Of a stretch of DNA of 36,106 nucleotides, positions 1 through 8,427 are shown in pieces. Below the pieces are notes generated by a model. It made no database searches and was not told where the DNA came from. It saw only the letters and a list, made by a program, of their open reading frames with translations. The translations under genes and the position numbers were made by a program. The stretch lies in NCBI GenBank assembly GCA_018710905.1, contig DVIZ01000181.1, positions 1-36,106 of the forward strand, written 5' to 3'. Origin of the DNA: Candidatus Scybalomonas excrementigallinarum. GTDB taxonomy: Bacteria; Bacillota; Clostridia; Lachnospirales; Lachnospiraceae. Each line of letters opens with the position of its first letter. Within the stretch, counting starts at the first letter, position 1.

Positions 1-60
1 ACTGGATAACAATTGAATCAGTTTTTCAAATCTTTTCTCATAAGTTTTTTTGTTTAACAC
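1..60 (-). CDS. possible 5' end of a gene running off the left edge
   Basis: On the minus strand a GTG at position 60 opens a frame of 20 codons that stays open to the window edge (beginning V-L-N-K-K-T-Y-E-K-R-F). A purine-rich AAGAAAAAGAGG stretch lies immediately upstream but overlaps the GTG, so start spacing is poor. The short charged, helical-looking peptide does not identify a family. It could equally be random open frame in AT-rich DNA. Confidence 0.25.
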   Translation of the reverse strand, partial: MLNKKTYEKRFEKLIQLLSS

Positions 61-214
61 CTCTTTTTCTTAATTATAACATAGAAATATAGAGGTTATA
101 CTTTATATAATTTCTTAAGTTTATGATGTTGGGCTAAGCCGATGTTTTTGGATGTATACAAGGCATAAATCAAGGACAAAAGTGCGAAAAGTAGATGTTT
201 CATGATAGAAACGA

Positions 215-676
215 TTAATTGAATAATAGAACTGATAGATTTAAGTATCCTGCAAATGTAAGCCAAAGGAGATAGGGGATTTGAAGCCAAGCAGAAAGTG
301 GTGAAATCCGATAAAAGGCTCTTATCATTTGAAAAACAACAACCCATAACAAAAGAAGAATAAAAAAAGCGAGCAGTGTATTTTGAAGAGAAAAGAAAAC
401 GGGAGCCCAAAGGAAATTTAGGAAAACCTGAGTAAGATAGAGTAAAGTAGCGGTTGATGTAAAAGGAGAGGGAATTGTTTGGATTAAGTAAAAGCTAACG
501 CCTAGAAGAAGATAAAGAATTGTCCAAACAATGGGAAATAGGAAGCTAGGAGGAGAAAAAAGAGGTTTTGTTAATTGCTCATAGTAAGTAAAAGAATCTC
601 CAGTAAGGAGGCTAGAGACAATCCCTGCAAAAAGTGGGAGAAGAGATAACCATAATTTGTTCCATTGAATTTTCAT
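215..676 (-). CDS. TspO/MBR-family tryptophan-rich sensory membrane protein
   Basis: A 153-residue, very hydrophobic protein with about five predicted membrane helices, the usual size and topology of the TspO/MBR (peripheral benzodiazepine receptor) family. The loop P-P-S-F-L-F-P-I-V-W-T-I-L-Y at about residues 42-55 matches the family's hallmark PPxxxFPxVWxxLY segment. Family members bind porphyrins and related tetrapyrroles, and some degrade them; the ligand here is unknown. The ATG at 676 has GGAGC seven bases upstream. It lies downstream of the ZIP gene on the same strand, separated by a terminator-like hairpin, so it may be expressed alone or by read-through. The family call is secure; the function in an anaerobe is not. 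Confidence 0.88.
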   Translation of the reverse strand: MKIQWNKLWLSLLPLFAGIVSSLLTGDSFTYYEQLTKPLFSPPSFLFPIVWTILYLLLGVSFYLIQTIPSPFTSTATLLYLTQVFLNFLWAPVFFSLQNTLLAFFILLLLWVVVFQMIRAFYRISPLSAWLQIPYLLWLTFAGYLNLSVLLFN

Positions 677-736
677 AATAGCTCCAAAGAAAAATATTAT
701 TAATAAAGTGTATGTAAGATAGAAAAATATAGTATA

Positions 737-822
737 AAAAAGCTATTTTGAGGAAGAAAGAATGAAGAAAAGTATCTCTATAACAAAGAAAAATCATAGT
801 TTCTCCTACAAAATAGCTTTTT
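737..822 (-). terminator. long-loop hairpin terminator after the ZIP transporter gene
   Basis: The arms AAAAAGCTATTTTG (left) and CAAAATAGCTTTTT (right) are perfect complements around a loop of about 58 bases. On the minus strand the second arm ends in a T run, as expected for an intrinsic terminator, and it lies 20 bases beyond the ZIP stop codon. The loop is unusually long for a terminator. Confidence 0.55.
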
Positions 823-840
823 AAAAGGTGTAATAAAAAA

Positions 841-1620
841 TTATCCAAGTGCTACATCGAGTACCATCATAATAACAAAACCGATAGCAAAACCAATGGT
901 GGCAATATTACTATGCTCTCCTTCGGCGGATTCAGGGATTAATTCTTCCACAACGACATAAATCATAGCACCAGCCGCAAAAGAGAGTAAATAAGGCAAA
1001 ATAGGTTCGATAACGCTTGCAAGAATGATAGTGATATAGGCACCAATTGGTTCTACAATGCCAGAAAGTGTTCCATAGATAAATGATTTCGTTCGACTGA
1101 TCTTTCCTTCGCTTCTAAGAGGAAGGGAGATAATCGCACCTTCTGGAAAGTTCTGAATGGCGATTCCAATGGATAAGGCAAAAGCACCTGCTAGTGTGAT
1201 TTTGGAATTGCCTGATAGAACACCTGCAAATACAACACCGACAGCCATACCTTCAGGAATGTTATGAAGAGTAACTGCTAAGACAAGCATCGTTGTCTTT
1301 TTAAGTTTTGCTTTTGGACCTTCTGGTTTGGCATGAGCATTATGTAAATGGGGAATCAATTGATCCATAAGAAGTAAAAATCCAATGCCTAATAAAAAGC
1401 CTACAACAGCTGGCACAAAGGCAAAGCGTCCCATATCGCTTACCATATCCATAGAAGGAATTAATAAAGACCAAACAGAGGCAGCTACCATAACGCCAGC
1501 AGCAAAGCCTAATAAAGCTTTTTGTACAAGTGGTTTTAATTCGTTTTTTAAGAAAAATACACAAGCAGCACCAAGGGTCGTACCTGCAAATGGTATGAGA
1601 AGTCCTAAAAATGTATTCAT
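841..1620 (-). CDS. ZIP-family divalent metal transporter (GufA-like)
   Basis: A 259-residue integral membrane protein with about eight hydrophobic segments. The metal-site helices show the ZIP signatures H-N-I-P-E-G at about residues 118-123 and Q-N-F-P-E-G-A about 40 residues later. The second site has Q where ZupT has H, which is typical of the GufA branch. A histidine-rich loop (L-I-P-H-L-H-N-A-H) lies between helices 3 and 4, as expected. ZIP proteins import zinc and sometimes iron or manganese into the cytoplasm; the specificity here cannot be read from sequence. The ATG at 1620 has AAAGGAG upstream. The gene appears monocistronic, with its own promoter and terminator. Confidence 0.9.
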   Translation of the reverse strand: MNTFLGLLIPFAGTTLGAACVFFLKNELKPLVQKALLGFAAGVMVAASVWSLLIPSMDMVSDMGRFAFVPAVVGFLLGIGFLLLMDQLIPHLHNAHAKPEGPKAKLKKTTMLVLAVTLHNIPEGMAVGVVFAGVLSGNSKITLAGAFALSIGIAIQNFPEGAIISLPLRSEGKISRTKSFIYGTLSGIVEPIGAYITIILASVIEPILPYLLSFAAGAMIYVVVEELIPESAEGEHSNIATIGFAIGFVIMMVLDVALG

Positions 1621-1662
1621 AAAAAACTCCTTTCTTAATCGTTATTCTGATATATCCTTACT

Positions 1663-1691
1663 ATTGTATCGAATTTTGTAAAAAAAAACAA
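1663..1691 (-). promoter_or_regulatory. sigma-A type promoter for the ZIP gene
   Basis: On the minus strand TTGTTT (1691-1686) and TACAAT (1668-1663) are separated by exactly 17 bases, about 43 bases upstream of the ZIP start codon. No Fur- or Zur-type palindrome was recognised next to it. Confidence 0.5.
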
Positions 1692-1708
1692 TATGTTTCT
1701 TATATGAT

Positions 1709-1754
1709 AAAAAAGTTCAGTGACAAAGGCGGTTTCCTTTTCACTGAACTTTTT
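1709..1754 (-). terminator. intrinsic terminator of the pyruvyl transferase operon
   Basis: A stem AAAAGTTCAGTG/CACTGAACTTTT with an inner AAAGG/CCTTT pairing is followed on the minus strand by a T run. It starts directly after the stop codon of the pyruvyl transferase gene at 1755. Confidence 0.85.
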
Positions 1755-2858
1755 TTATCGTTTGTTTAGTTGAAGCGCTTCTCGTAAGAAGTCTAATCCG
1801 TTTGATCTTACTTTTTCAATGTTTTTGCGTAATGCAATAGGATCTTTAATAACAAACTGATCAAAGTCTTCAAATGTGGTTGGATCGGTAATCATATGAT
1901 CTTCTAAGTCTAATGATTTTAATAAGTCTATCGTACGACTACCGGTATCGGAGTGAAGCATGGATACGAAAGGTTTTTCAAAAATAGCAGAGAAAACAGT
2001 TCCATGGAACGAGTTTGTAATTACCATTTCTGCATTTTCGATCCAGCCAAGCCATTCTCCAGGAGTAGAGGTATAGGTGTTGTCCACTTCATTAATAAAG
2101 AATTTCTTTTGACGTCTTTGCACAATTGGAAGTCCAAGAGCACGAGAGATGGAATTTGCAAATTTTACAACTTGTGGGTTATTTTCCATCATATAAACAA
2201 AAATATATTTTTCATTAATGTCTGGCGCTTTTTTAATGGCATCGTATTTATGCCCAGGAATTAAAAATGTTGGATCCGCCACTACATTTACTTTATGAGA
2301 AGTTAAATTCTGAATGGCAGGAAGCGCACTGCTTTCACGAATAGAAATAGAAGTAAAGCTTTTCAGTGCGTGTCGAATTCTCTCATGGTAAATTGGTAAT
2401 ACATAGTTACGTCCTGTGCTGGCTGCATAAGAGATTTTTAATGCCTGTTCTGGGGCAAATTCAAGGAAATAAGCGGGATCATATCCACCAATATGCTGGC
2501 TATTCCAAACTTGATCGCTACCAGTAATATAAGCATCTAATTCTCTTGTTTCATTTGTTAAATCTTCATAGCAAGTATAATTTCCAAATAGATTGAAATT
2601 GTCTTCGATAAACTTACTATAGCGTTCATAGCGAAGAAGACTTGCAGGATTTTTCTTTTGCAATTGTTTTATTTTTTTTGCGCGAAGTTTTGGATCGGTC
2701 TCTTTGATTGGATCATAGAGATTATCAATAACAGGAGTGTGATAATTGATCACACAAGGCTCTACACCTAAATCGGCTAAAGCTTGTTGTAATGCCCATG
2801 TTTGAAGGCTAGCACCAAAGTTATGAGCGCTGTGGAATGTAATAACACCTGCTTTCAT
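1755..2858 (-). CDS. polysaccharide pyruvyl transferase family protein
   Basis: A 367-residue protein with the family's N-terminal pattern (K-A-G-V-I-T-F-H-S-A-H-N-F-G-A-S-L-Q-T-W-A-L) and the central I-T-G-S-D-Q-V-W-N motif at about residues 113-121. Near residue 282 it has T-N-S-F-H-G-T-V-F-S, the conserved FHG nucleotide/donor-site segment of this GT-B-like superfamily (CsaB/WcaK relatives). Such enzymes add ketal-linked pyruvate to cell-surface glycans, although many relatives have untested activity. It starts one base after the stop of the upstream glycosyltransferase fusion, and its GGAGG binding site lies inside that gene's last codons, so the two are translationally coupled. The acceptor is presumably the glycopolymer made by the upstream enzyme (inference). 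Confidence 0.87.
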   Translation of the reverse strand: MKAGVITFHSAHNFGASLQTWALQQALADLGVEPCVINYHTPVIDNLYDPIKETDPKLRAKKIKQLQKKNPASLLRYERYSKFIEDNFNLFGNYTCYEDLTNETRELDAYITGSDQVWNSQHIGGYDPAYFLEFAPEQALKISYAASTGRNYVLPIYHERIRHALKSFTSISIRESSALPAIQNLTSHKVNVVADPTFLIPGHKYDAIKKAPDINEKYIFVYMMENNPQVVKFANSISRALGLPIVQRRQKKFFINEVDNTYTSTPGEWLGWIENAEMVITNSFHGTVFSAIFEKPFVSMLHSDTGSRTIDLLKSLDLEDHMITDPTTFEDFDQFVIKDPIALRKNIEKVRSNGLDFLREALQLNKR

Positions 2859-2859
2859 A

Positions 2860-5796
2860 TTAGTGAACCTCCTTTAAAATTGTTGTAATAGAAAGAGTAT
2901 CAGCTCCAACGCCGACAGAAGTATATTTCTTAAGTTCTTGCACTTCCGGTAAATTTTCCATAGAAGCAGGAATCCATACTTTATGGAAAGAGCGAGTATG
3001 TTCTAAGAAATATTGAATACTCTTTCGATAACGTTTGGAGTTTTGATATTTTTTTTCATTAAAGTTTGAGAAACAGAATATTTTTTTCTTGCCTGTTTTG
3101 CTCAAAATTTCAAACATTAAACGATCCATACAAGAGTAGAGAATCGTTGTATCAAAGGAAATATCACCATAGTCCTTTTTCACTTCACGAGTGGCAAATT
3201 TTTCTACCTTTTTCTCATAAAATCCTTTGAATAGGCCATATTGGAGATAGAGTTTAAATGCAATTTTTTCAGAAACAAGGCAGTCTCTTTCTTTTAAAAG
3301 AGGGAAATAGCCAATTTTTCGATCGAGTTGTGAGAGCATAGAAGAAGTTTTCTTCATAGCTGCGGCCTTAAAGGAGAAGAAATAATTTCTCTCATCTAAA
3401 TTTTGTCTATTTAATACCCGAATGAAATGTTGATCGGCATAGCGTTCTTTTAATCCTTTTGCATAAATTAATACATTTGGTACTGTTTCTCCTGTGTGCT
3501 CTTCGATTAATAAGCCAGTGTCTTTTTGTAAAAATACGGTGTCACAAACATCTTTTGCCGTATGTGCTGTATCATGGCTACAAAATCTTTCATAGAAGTT
3601 GGTATAAAATGGAGCATCCTGATTAATCGCTTCAATTAATTCTTCTACGGTTTCTGCCTTTGGAAGATCCATTTCGTCAAGATCTACATAAATACCACGA
3701 CCTTCTAAATATTCTTTTCTATCGTAAGTGAATAAAATGATTTTCTTTTTAGAAACGCCATAATCGAACATAATACTAGAGTAGTCGGTTACTAACATAT
3801 CACTGGCATTTAAGAAATCATAAGTTTCATATTCTGATGGAAAATCTTTAATATGAAGGAATTCACTGCAATCGATTCCATTTTTTACATAAGGATGAAG
3901 TTTTACAAAAAATACTTGATCGTCGCGAAGGACATGATCGAGCTGTGCAAAGTAATCGTATAATTGTTTTACTTGTAATTTATTTTCCATCTTATGAAGG
4001 AGTCCACGCCATGTTGGCATATAGACGATAACTTGTTTTCCTTCTAATCCACATTCTTTGCGAATTTCTTCATAACGGTGTTCGCGGAAGAAAGCGGAGT
4101 TTCTTGGATAACCAGATAAAAGCACGTTTCCTTTATAGACTTTATCAATCATATAGTCGGTTAAGAAAATGTCTCTTGAAAATTCTTGTTGATATAATAA
4201 ATAATCGGCAATTAAGAAGTTTCTTTGTACGTTTCCAAGACCATATTCACGGCTAGGAACAATACGTCCCATAGCTTTTAATGGAGTACCATGCCATGTG
4301 TTTAAATACACTTGTTCTGGGCGTTTAATAAAGTAAGGTGGAAAACTTGTATCGGTTACAAGGTATTTGGCCGTTGCAAGGACTTTTAAATATTCATCAC
4401 TGCGTAATTCAATAATATGAACATGGTTAATACCGTAGTATGCCATCTGTTTTTCATAAAATTCTCGTTTTGCTTTTTTTAATACAAAATATATTTTAAA
4501 ATCTTTATATTCTTCTCGTTTTGTTTCCAACATCATGTTGAAGATGTTTCCTGCCATATCATCGCCGTGTTTGGATTCAAATAAAATGGTTTTGTCTTCT
4601 ACAGGACAAGTTTCATAATATTTCGTATAACGATAAGTGGAAGGAAGATTGAAAAGTTTTAAAAACTTTAATTTGTTTACAATCAACTGTTTTTTCTTTT
4701 TGGATTTTTTGAATTTTCTCCATTTTCCAGTGATTTTTGCCTTAAAACTTTTGAATTTTTTTCGAACGACTTTCACTTTTTTTGAAAAAGGAGAAGCCGT
4801 TTCATCTTCTGTCACTTGTTGGATGAGAAGTTCTCGATTCGTATAAAGTGCTAAATTATTTTTAATGGATTTTGTAGAGGAATATTTTAAATAGTGATTG
4901 GTACGCCAAGTTGGAACTTCCTTATCCAAGAAATCTTGTGTCTTTTGAATCATCTCTAGTTTTAAATCCAACTGACCTTTGGAACTAGCATTAAAAAATG
5001 CTGGATAACGGAAGAAAAAGTGGCGAACACAAATATATTCCAGTTCATCGTAAAAGGTGTCGAATAAGTTTTCCTTTTTCATAATCTGGAATAGAAGTTC
5101 AAATGCAGTTACAATATCCATTGTTGCTTTATTAAAGCTATTTAAAAAACCGCCTTGTGTTGTACGGCGATAATTGTAAAGAGGTAAGTTGACTTTACCG
5201 ATGCACTGCGCTTTACAAGCGACAGAGAAAGCCACAACTAAATCCTCAAAACGAAGTCCTTCAGGGAATCGGATTCCTTCTAAAAGACTTCGTTTAAACA
5301 TTTTATCCCAAGGGAATGGGGAAATTTTTACTAATTCAAATTTGCGATCAGAAAGTTTGAAATTCTGACTAATTGGAAGTGTGGCAGCCACTTTTTTTGT
5401 AATGGAGCCATCAGGATTTTCATAAACGTTATTTCTAGCACAGAGAACATAGTCGTTACCGTCTGTTATCGCTTTTGTATAGAGGATTTCACACATATTA
5501 AGCTCTAGATAATCATCGCTATCTACGAACAAAATATATTCTCCTTGTGCTTGATCAAGACCGAAGTTTCTAGCATGGCTTACACCGTGGTTTTCAGTTG
5601 TAAATACTTTTACTTTATTAGGATATTCTTTCGCATATTGATTAAGAATATCGATACTGTTATCAGGGCTTCCATCGTTAACTGCAATAATCTCAATCTC
5701 CTCCAAAGTCTGATGTACAAGACTTTCCATACATTCAGGGAGATAGGCTTCTACATTATAGACAGGAACGATAATACTGACTTTATATTCCGACAT
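2860..5796 (-). CDS. fusion of GT2 glycosyltransferase and CDP-glycerol glycerophosphotransferase (TagF-like)
   Basis: A 978-residue multidomain enzyme. Residues 1-220 are a GT-A/GT2 domain (V-S-I-I-V-P-V-Y-N-V-E-A-Y-L, N-D-G-S-P-D-N-S, and the DxD-type F-V-D-S-D-D-Y). A basic, lysine-rich linker follows at about 340-375. Residues 400-760 form a CDP-glycerol:poly(glycerophosphate) glycerophosphotransferase domain with W-H-G-T-P-L-K (His502), P-T-W-R-G, K-L-H-P-Y-V and T-D-Y-S-S-I-M-F-D (Asp671). The last 200 residues resemble a degenerate GT-B half domain and are not assigned. It probably adds a sugar and glycerol phosphates to a lipid-linked wall polymer at the inner membrane face. The ATG at 5796 has GGAGGA at good spacing. 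It is first in an operon with the pyruvyl transferase. The domain calls are secure; the polymer is not known. Confidence 0.9.
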   Translation of the reverse strand: MSEYKVSIIVPVYNVEAYLPECMESLVHQTLEEIEIIAVNDGSPDNSIDILNQYAKEYPNKVKVFTTENHGVSHARNFGLDQAQGEYILFVDSDDYLELNMCEILYTKAITDGNDYVLCARNNVYENPDGSITKKVAATLPISQNFKLSDRKFELVKISPFPWDKMFKRSLLEGIRFPEGLRFEDLVVAFSVACKAQCIGKVNLPLYNYRRTTQGGFLNSFNKATMDIVTAFELLFQIMKKENLFDTFYDELEYICVRHFFFRYPAFFNASSKGQLDLKLEMIQKTQDFLDKEVPTWRTNHYLKYSSTKSIKNNLALYTNRELLIQQVTEDETASPFSKKVKVVRKKFKSFKAKITGKWRKFKKSKKKKQLIVNKLKFLKLFNLPSTYRYTKYYETCPVEDKTILFESKHGDDMAGNIFNMMLETKREEYKDFKIYFVLKKAKREFYEKQMAYYGINHVHIIELRSDEYLKVLATAKYLVTDTSFPPYFIKRPEQVYLNTWHGTPLKAMGRIVPSREYGLGNVQRNFLIADYLLYQQEFSRDIFLTDYMIDKVYKGNVLLSGYPRNSAFFREHRYEEIRKECGLEGKQVIVYMPTWRGLLHKMENKLQVKQLYDYFAQLDHVLRDDQVFFVKLHPYVKNGIDCSEFLHIKDFPSEYETYDFLNASDMLVTDYSSIMFDYGVSKKKIILFTYDRKEYLEGRGIYVDLDEMDLPKAETVEELIEAINQDAPFYTNFYERFCSHDTAHTAKDVCDTVFLQKDTGLLIEEHTGETVPNVLIYAKGLKERYADQHFIRVLNRQNLDERNYFFSFKAAAMKKTSSMLSQLDRKIGYFPLLKERDCLVSEKIAFKLYLQYGLFKGFYEKKVEKFATREVKKDYGDISFDTTILYSCMDRLMFEILSKTGKKKIFCFSNFNEKKYQNSKRYRKSIQYFLEHTRSFHKVWIPASMENLPEVQELKKYTSVGVGADTLSITTILKEVH

Positions 5797-5846
5797 AGTT
5801 TAGTCCTCCGAACTTGTATTTATCTTTATGTTTTTTTCAAAAATAA

Positions 5847-5869
5847 TAGTCATAAATTTTTGATGACTA
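5847..5869 (-). promoter_or_regulatory. inverted repeat in the leader of the glycosyltransferase fusion operon
   Basis: TAGTCAT and ATGACTA are perfect complements separated by 9 bases, starting a few bases after the predicted transcription start on the minus strand. It could be a repressor operator or an mRNA 5' stem-loop; nothing distinguishes these. Confidence 0.35.
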
Positions 5870-5878
5870 ACCAATTGA

Positions 5879-5907
5879 ATAGTACCATATAATAAGGGCT
5901 TTTGCAA
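5879..5907 (-). promoter_or_regulatory. sigma-A type promoter of the glycosyltransferase fusion operon
   Basis: On the minus strand TTGCAA (5907-5902) and TACTAT (5884-5879) are separated by 17 bases. The predicted start site leaves a leader of about 75 bases. A near-palindrome ATTTCTTAAAGAAAT at 5909-5923 sits directly upstream of the -35 box and could be an operator. Confidence 0.6.
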
Positions 5908-5923
5908 TATTTCTTAAAGAAAT

Positions 5924-6105
5924 CAGTTGGAAACGTGGGAAGGAAAAATAGGGAAAGAAAAAGTTTGATAAGAAATTGTTAAGATTTAAAATATTTTTTC
6001 GATTTTTTTTGAGGAGGAAAGCGGAAAGACTTTGATATTATAGGAAAACAAAGGATGGGGAAAAATGGAAAATTAAGACTTGGTAGGAAATTCAAAAATC
6101 AAGAC
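5924..6105. other. intergenic stretch with no recognised gene
   Basis: The 449-base divergent region between the glycosyltransferase fusion and nrdD has its two promoters at the ends. The middle is AT-rich. It contains a GAGGAGG-like sequence at about 6011 that is not followed by a usable open frame. I see no RNA gene, terminator or repeat beyond two copies of AAGACTTG (near 6075 and 6101). Confidence 0.5.
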
Positions 6106-6134
6106 TTGACTTAGAAAAACATTAGTGATAGGAT
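6106..6134 (+). promoter_or_regulatory. probable nrdDG promoter
   Basis: TTGACT (6106-6111) is followed after 17 bases by TAGGAT (6129-6134), placing the start near 6141. The candidate NrdR boxes lie just downstream, so bound repressor could block transcription. Confidence 0.45.
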
Positions 6135-6149
6135 AGGAGTCCATGGAAT

Positions 6150-6195
6150 ACATGATATAGTATTAAAATAATTAATTAATTACTATATATAGTTT
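6150..6195 (+). promoter_or_regulatory. candidate pair of NrdR boxes
   Basis: Positions 6180-6195 contain ACTATATATAGT. By eye this matches about 13 of 16 positions of the NrdR-box consensus acaCwAtATaTwGtgt. A weaker half-matching copy (ACATGATATAGT) is centred near 6157, about 30 bases (three helical turns) upstream, close to the paired spacing usual for NrdR. NrdR represses ribonucleotide reductase genes when dATP is high. The strong box is well supported; the upstream one is tentative. Confidence 0.6.
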
Positions 6196-6245
6196 TCGGA
6201 CAATAATAGAATGAATAATAAGTAAGAGATAGAGGAGGCCATAAC

Positions 6246-8378
6246 GTGCAGTGTAGTGAAATAAAAGTCATAAAAAAAGATGGAACAAGAGAGGATTTTA
6301 ATGTTCAAAAAGTAATAATTGCTGTCAATAAATCCGCAGAAAGAGCAATGATTAAATTCTCTCAAGCAGAGCTTAATTTTATTTGCCAATTTGTAGAAGA
6401 AAAAGCAGAAGCATTAAATATTGCAGGAATTCCAATTGCCCAAATGCATAATTTAGTGGAAGGAGCTCTTGAAAGAGTGAATCCACTCGTTGCAAAAAGC
6501 TATCGTGATTATCGCAATTACAAACAAGATTTTGTGCAGATGCTTGATGAAGTGTATAAAAAGAGTCAATCTATTATGTACATTGGAGATAAGGAAAATA
6601 GTAATACCGATAGTGCACTTGTTTCTACAAAAAGAAGTCTTATTTTCAATGAATTAAATAAATCTTTATATCAGAAATTTTTTATGACGGTAGAAGAACT
6701 ACAAGCATGTAGAGAAGGATATATTTATATCCATGATATGTCCGCAAGAAGGGATACGATGAACTGTTGTCTCTTTGATGTAAAGAATGTTTTAACTGGC
6801 GGATTTGAGATGGGAAACCTCTGGTACAATGAGCCAAAGACATTAGACGTTGCGTTTGACGTGATTGGAGATATTGTATTAAGTGCAGCAAGTCAACAGT
6901 ATGGTGGATTTACTGTACCAAGTGTGGAAGAAATCTTAGCTCCTTATGCAGAAAAATCTTATGCGATGTATGTGGAAAAATATGAAGGATTAGGCCTTTC
7001 TAAAGAAAAAGCAGAAGAAATCGCACTTACTGATGTCAAACGTGATATGGAACAAGGCTTCCAAGGTTGGGAATATAAATTCAACTCTGTATCCTCAAGT
7101 CGTGGAGATTATCCATTTATTACAATGACAGCGGGAACTGGTACAAGTCGTTTTGCAAAAATGGCTACTATTACAATGTTAGACGTGAGAAGAAAAGGAC
7201 AAGGAAAATCAGGACATAAAAAACCAGTGCTATTCCCAAAACTTGTATTTTTATATGATGAAAACTTGCACGGAGAAGGAAAAGAATTAGAAGATGTGTT
7301 TGAAGCAGGAATTCGTTGTTCTGCTAAGACAATGTATCCGGATTGGCTTTCTCTTACTGGAGAAGGTTATGTGCCAAGTATGTACAAAAAATACGGCAAA
7401 ATTATTTCTCCAATGGGTTGTCGTGCATTCTTATCCCCTTGGTATAAAGAAGGTGGCATGACACCAAAAGATGAAAAAGATGAACCTGTTTTTGTTGGTC
7501 GCTTTAATATTGGTGTTGTAAGCCTTCACCTTCCAATGATTTTAGCTAAAGCAAGACACGAAAGTCGTGACTTCTTTGAAGTATTAGATTATTACTTAGA
7601 GTTAATTCGTAAGATTCATATTCGTACTTATGCATATCTTGGAGAATTAAGAGCTTCTACAAACCCACTTGCTTATTGTGAAGGTGGTTTTTATGGTGGT
7701 AACTTAGGTCTTCATGATAAAATTAAACCATTATTAAAGACTGCTACCGCATCTTTTGGTATCACAGCATTTAATGAACTTCAGGAATTATACAATGGAA
7801 AATCTCTTGTAGAAGATGGTGAGTTTGCATTAGAAACTCTTCGTTATATCAATGAAAAAGTGGAACAGTTTAAACAAGAAGATGGAAACCTCTATGCGAT
7901 TTATGCAACACCAGCAGAAAATTTATGTGGACTTCAAGTAAAACAGTTCCGTAAAAAATATGGAATTATTGAAAATGTATCCGATAGAGAATATGTGAGC
8001 AATGGATTCCACTGCCATGTAACAGAAGATATTACTCCAATTGAAAAACAAAACTTAGAACATCGTTTCTGGGAACTTTCTAATGGTGGAAAGATTCAAT
8101 ATGTAAAATATCCAATCGATTACAATATGACAGCGATTAAGACATTAGTTCGCCGTGCTATGGCAATGGGATTTTACGAAGGTGTGAATTTATCTCTTTC
8201 TTATTGCGATGATTGTGGACATGAAGAACTTAATATGGATGTGTGCCCAGTTTGTGGAAGCAGTAACTTGACAAAAATTGACCGTATGAATGGATACTTA
8301 AGCTATTCTCGCGTCAAAGGAGATACTCGTTTAAATGATGCCAAGATGGCAGAAATTGCAGAAAGAAAATCAATGTAA
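6246..8378 (+). CDS. nrdD: anaerobic (class III) ribonucleoside-triphosphate reductase, catalytic subunit
   Basis: A 710-residue glycyl-radical enzyme that reduces ribonucleoside triphosphates to deoxynucleotides without oxygen. Residues 1-95 form an ATP-cone allosteric domain (I-K-V-I-K-K-D-G-T-R-E-D-F-N). The core includes the N-C-C-L-F-D segment and the long barrel domain. Near the C-terminus a zinc ribbon has cysteines at about 654, 657, 667 and 670, then R-M-N-G-Y-L with Gly683 as the radical site. Length is normal for the family. The start is a GTG with AGGAGG seven bases upstream. The activase gene nrdG follows after 49 bases as the second gene of the operon. Expression is probably controlled by NrdR through the boxes upstream. 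Confidence 0.97.
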   Translation: MQCSEIKVIKKDGTREDFNVQKVIIAVNKSAERAMIKFSQAELNFICQFVEEKAEALNIAGIPIAQMHNLVEGALERVNPLVAKSYRDYRNYKQDFVQMLDEVYKKSQSIMYIGDKENSNTDSALVSTKRSLIFNELNKSLYQKFFMTVEELQACREGYIYIHDMSARRDTMNCCLFDVKNVLTGGFEMGNLWYNEPKTLDVAFDVIGDIVLSAASQQYGGFTVPSVEEILAPYAEKSYAMYVEKYEGLGLSKEKAEEIALTDVKRDMEQGFQGWEYKFNSVSSSRGDYPFITMTAGTGTSRFAKMATITMLDVRRKGQGKSGHKKPVLFPKLVFLYDENLHGEGKELEDVFEAGIRCSAKTMYPDWLSLTGEGYVPSMYKKYGKIISPMGCRAFLSPWYKEGGMTPKDEKDEPVFVGRFNIGVVSLHLPMILAKARHESRDFFEVLDYYLELIRKIHIRTYAYLGELRASTNPLAYCEGGFYGGNLGLHDKIKPLLKTATASFGITAFNELQELYNGKSLVEDGEFALETLRYINEKVEQFKQEDGNLYAIYATPAENLCGLQVKQFRKKYGIIENVSDREYVSNGFHCHVTEDITPIEKQNLEHRFWELSNGGKIQYVKYPIDYNMTAIKTLVRRAMAMGFYEGVNLSLSYCDDCGHEELNMDVCPVCGSSNLTKIDRMNGYLSYSRVKGDTRLNDAKMAEIAERKSM

Positions 8379-8427
8379 GATTAAACTGATAAAAAATAGA
8401 GAATAAATATATAAGGAGCTTTTCATC

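Noticed and set aside
612-848. A minus-strand frame with TAGGAGAA and ATG (near 797) reading through the terminator hairpin into tspO
   Set aside because: It lies in the loop of the ZIP terminator and overlaps tspO in another frame; the composition is AT-driven hydrophobic (F, Y, I, L) with no family pattern.
5080-5110. Frameshift or domain break inside the 978-residue glycosyltransferase fusion
   Set aside because: The frame is continuous with coherent domain motifs on both sides; a basic linker simply joins the domains.
6055-6114. Small ATG frame in the nrdD upstream region
   Set aside because: Only 19 codons, ribosome site too close, and overlaps the nrdDG promoter.
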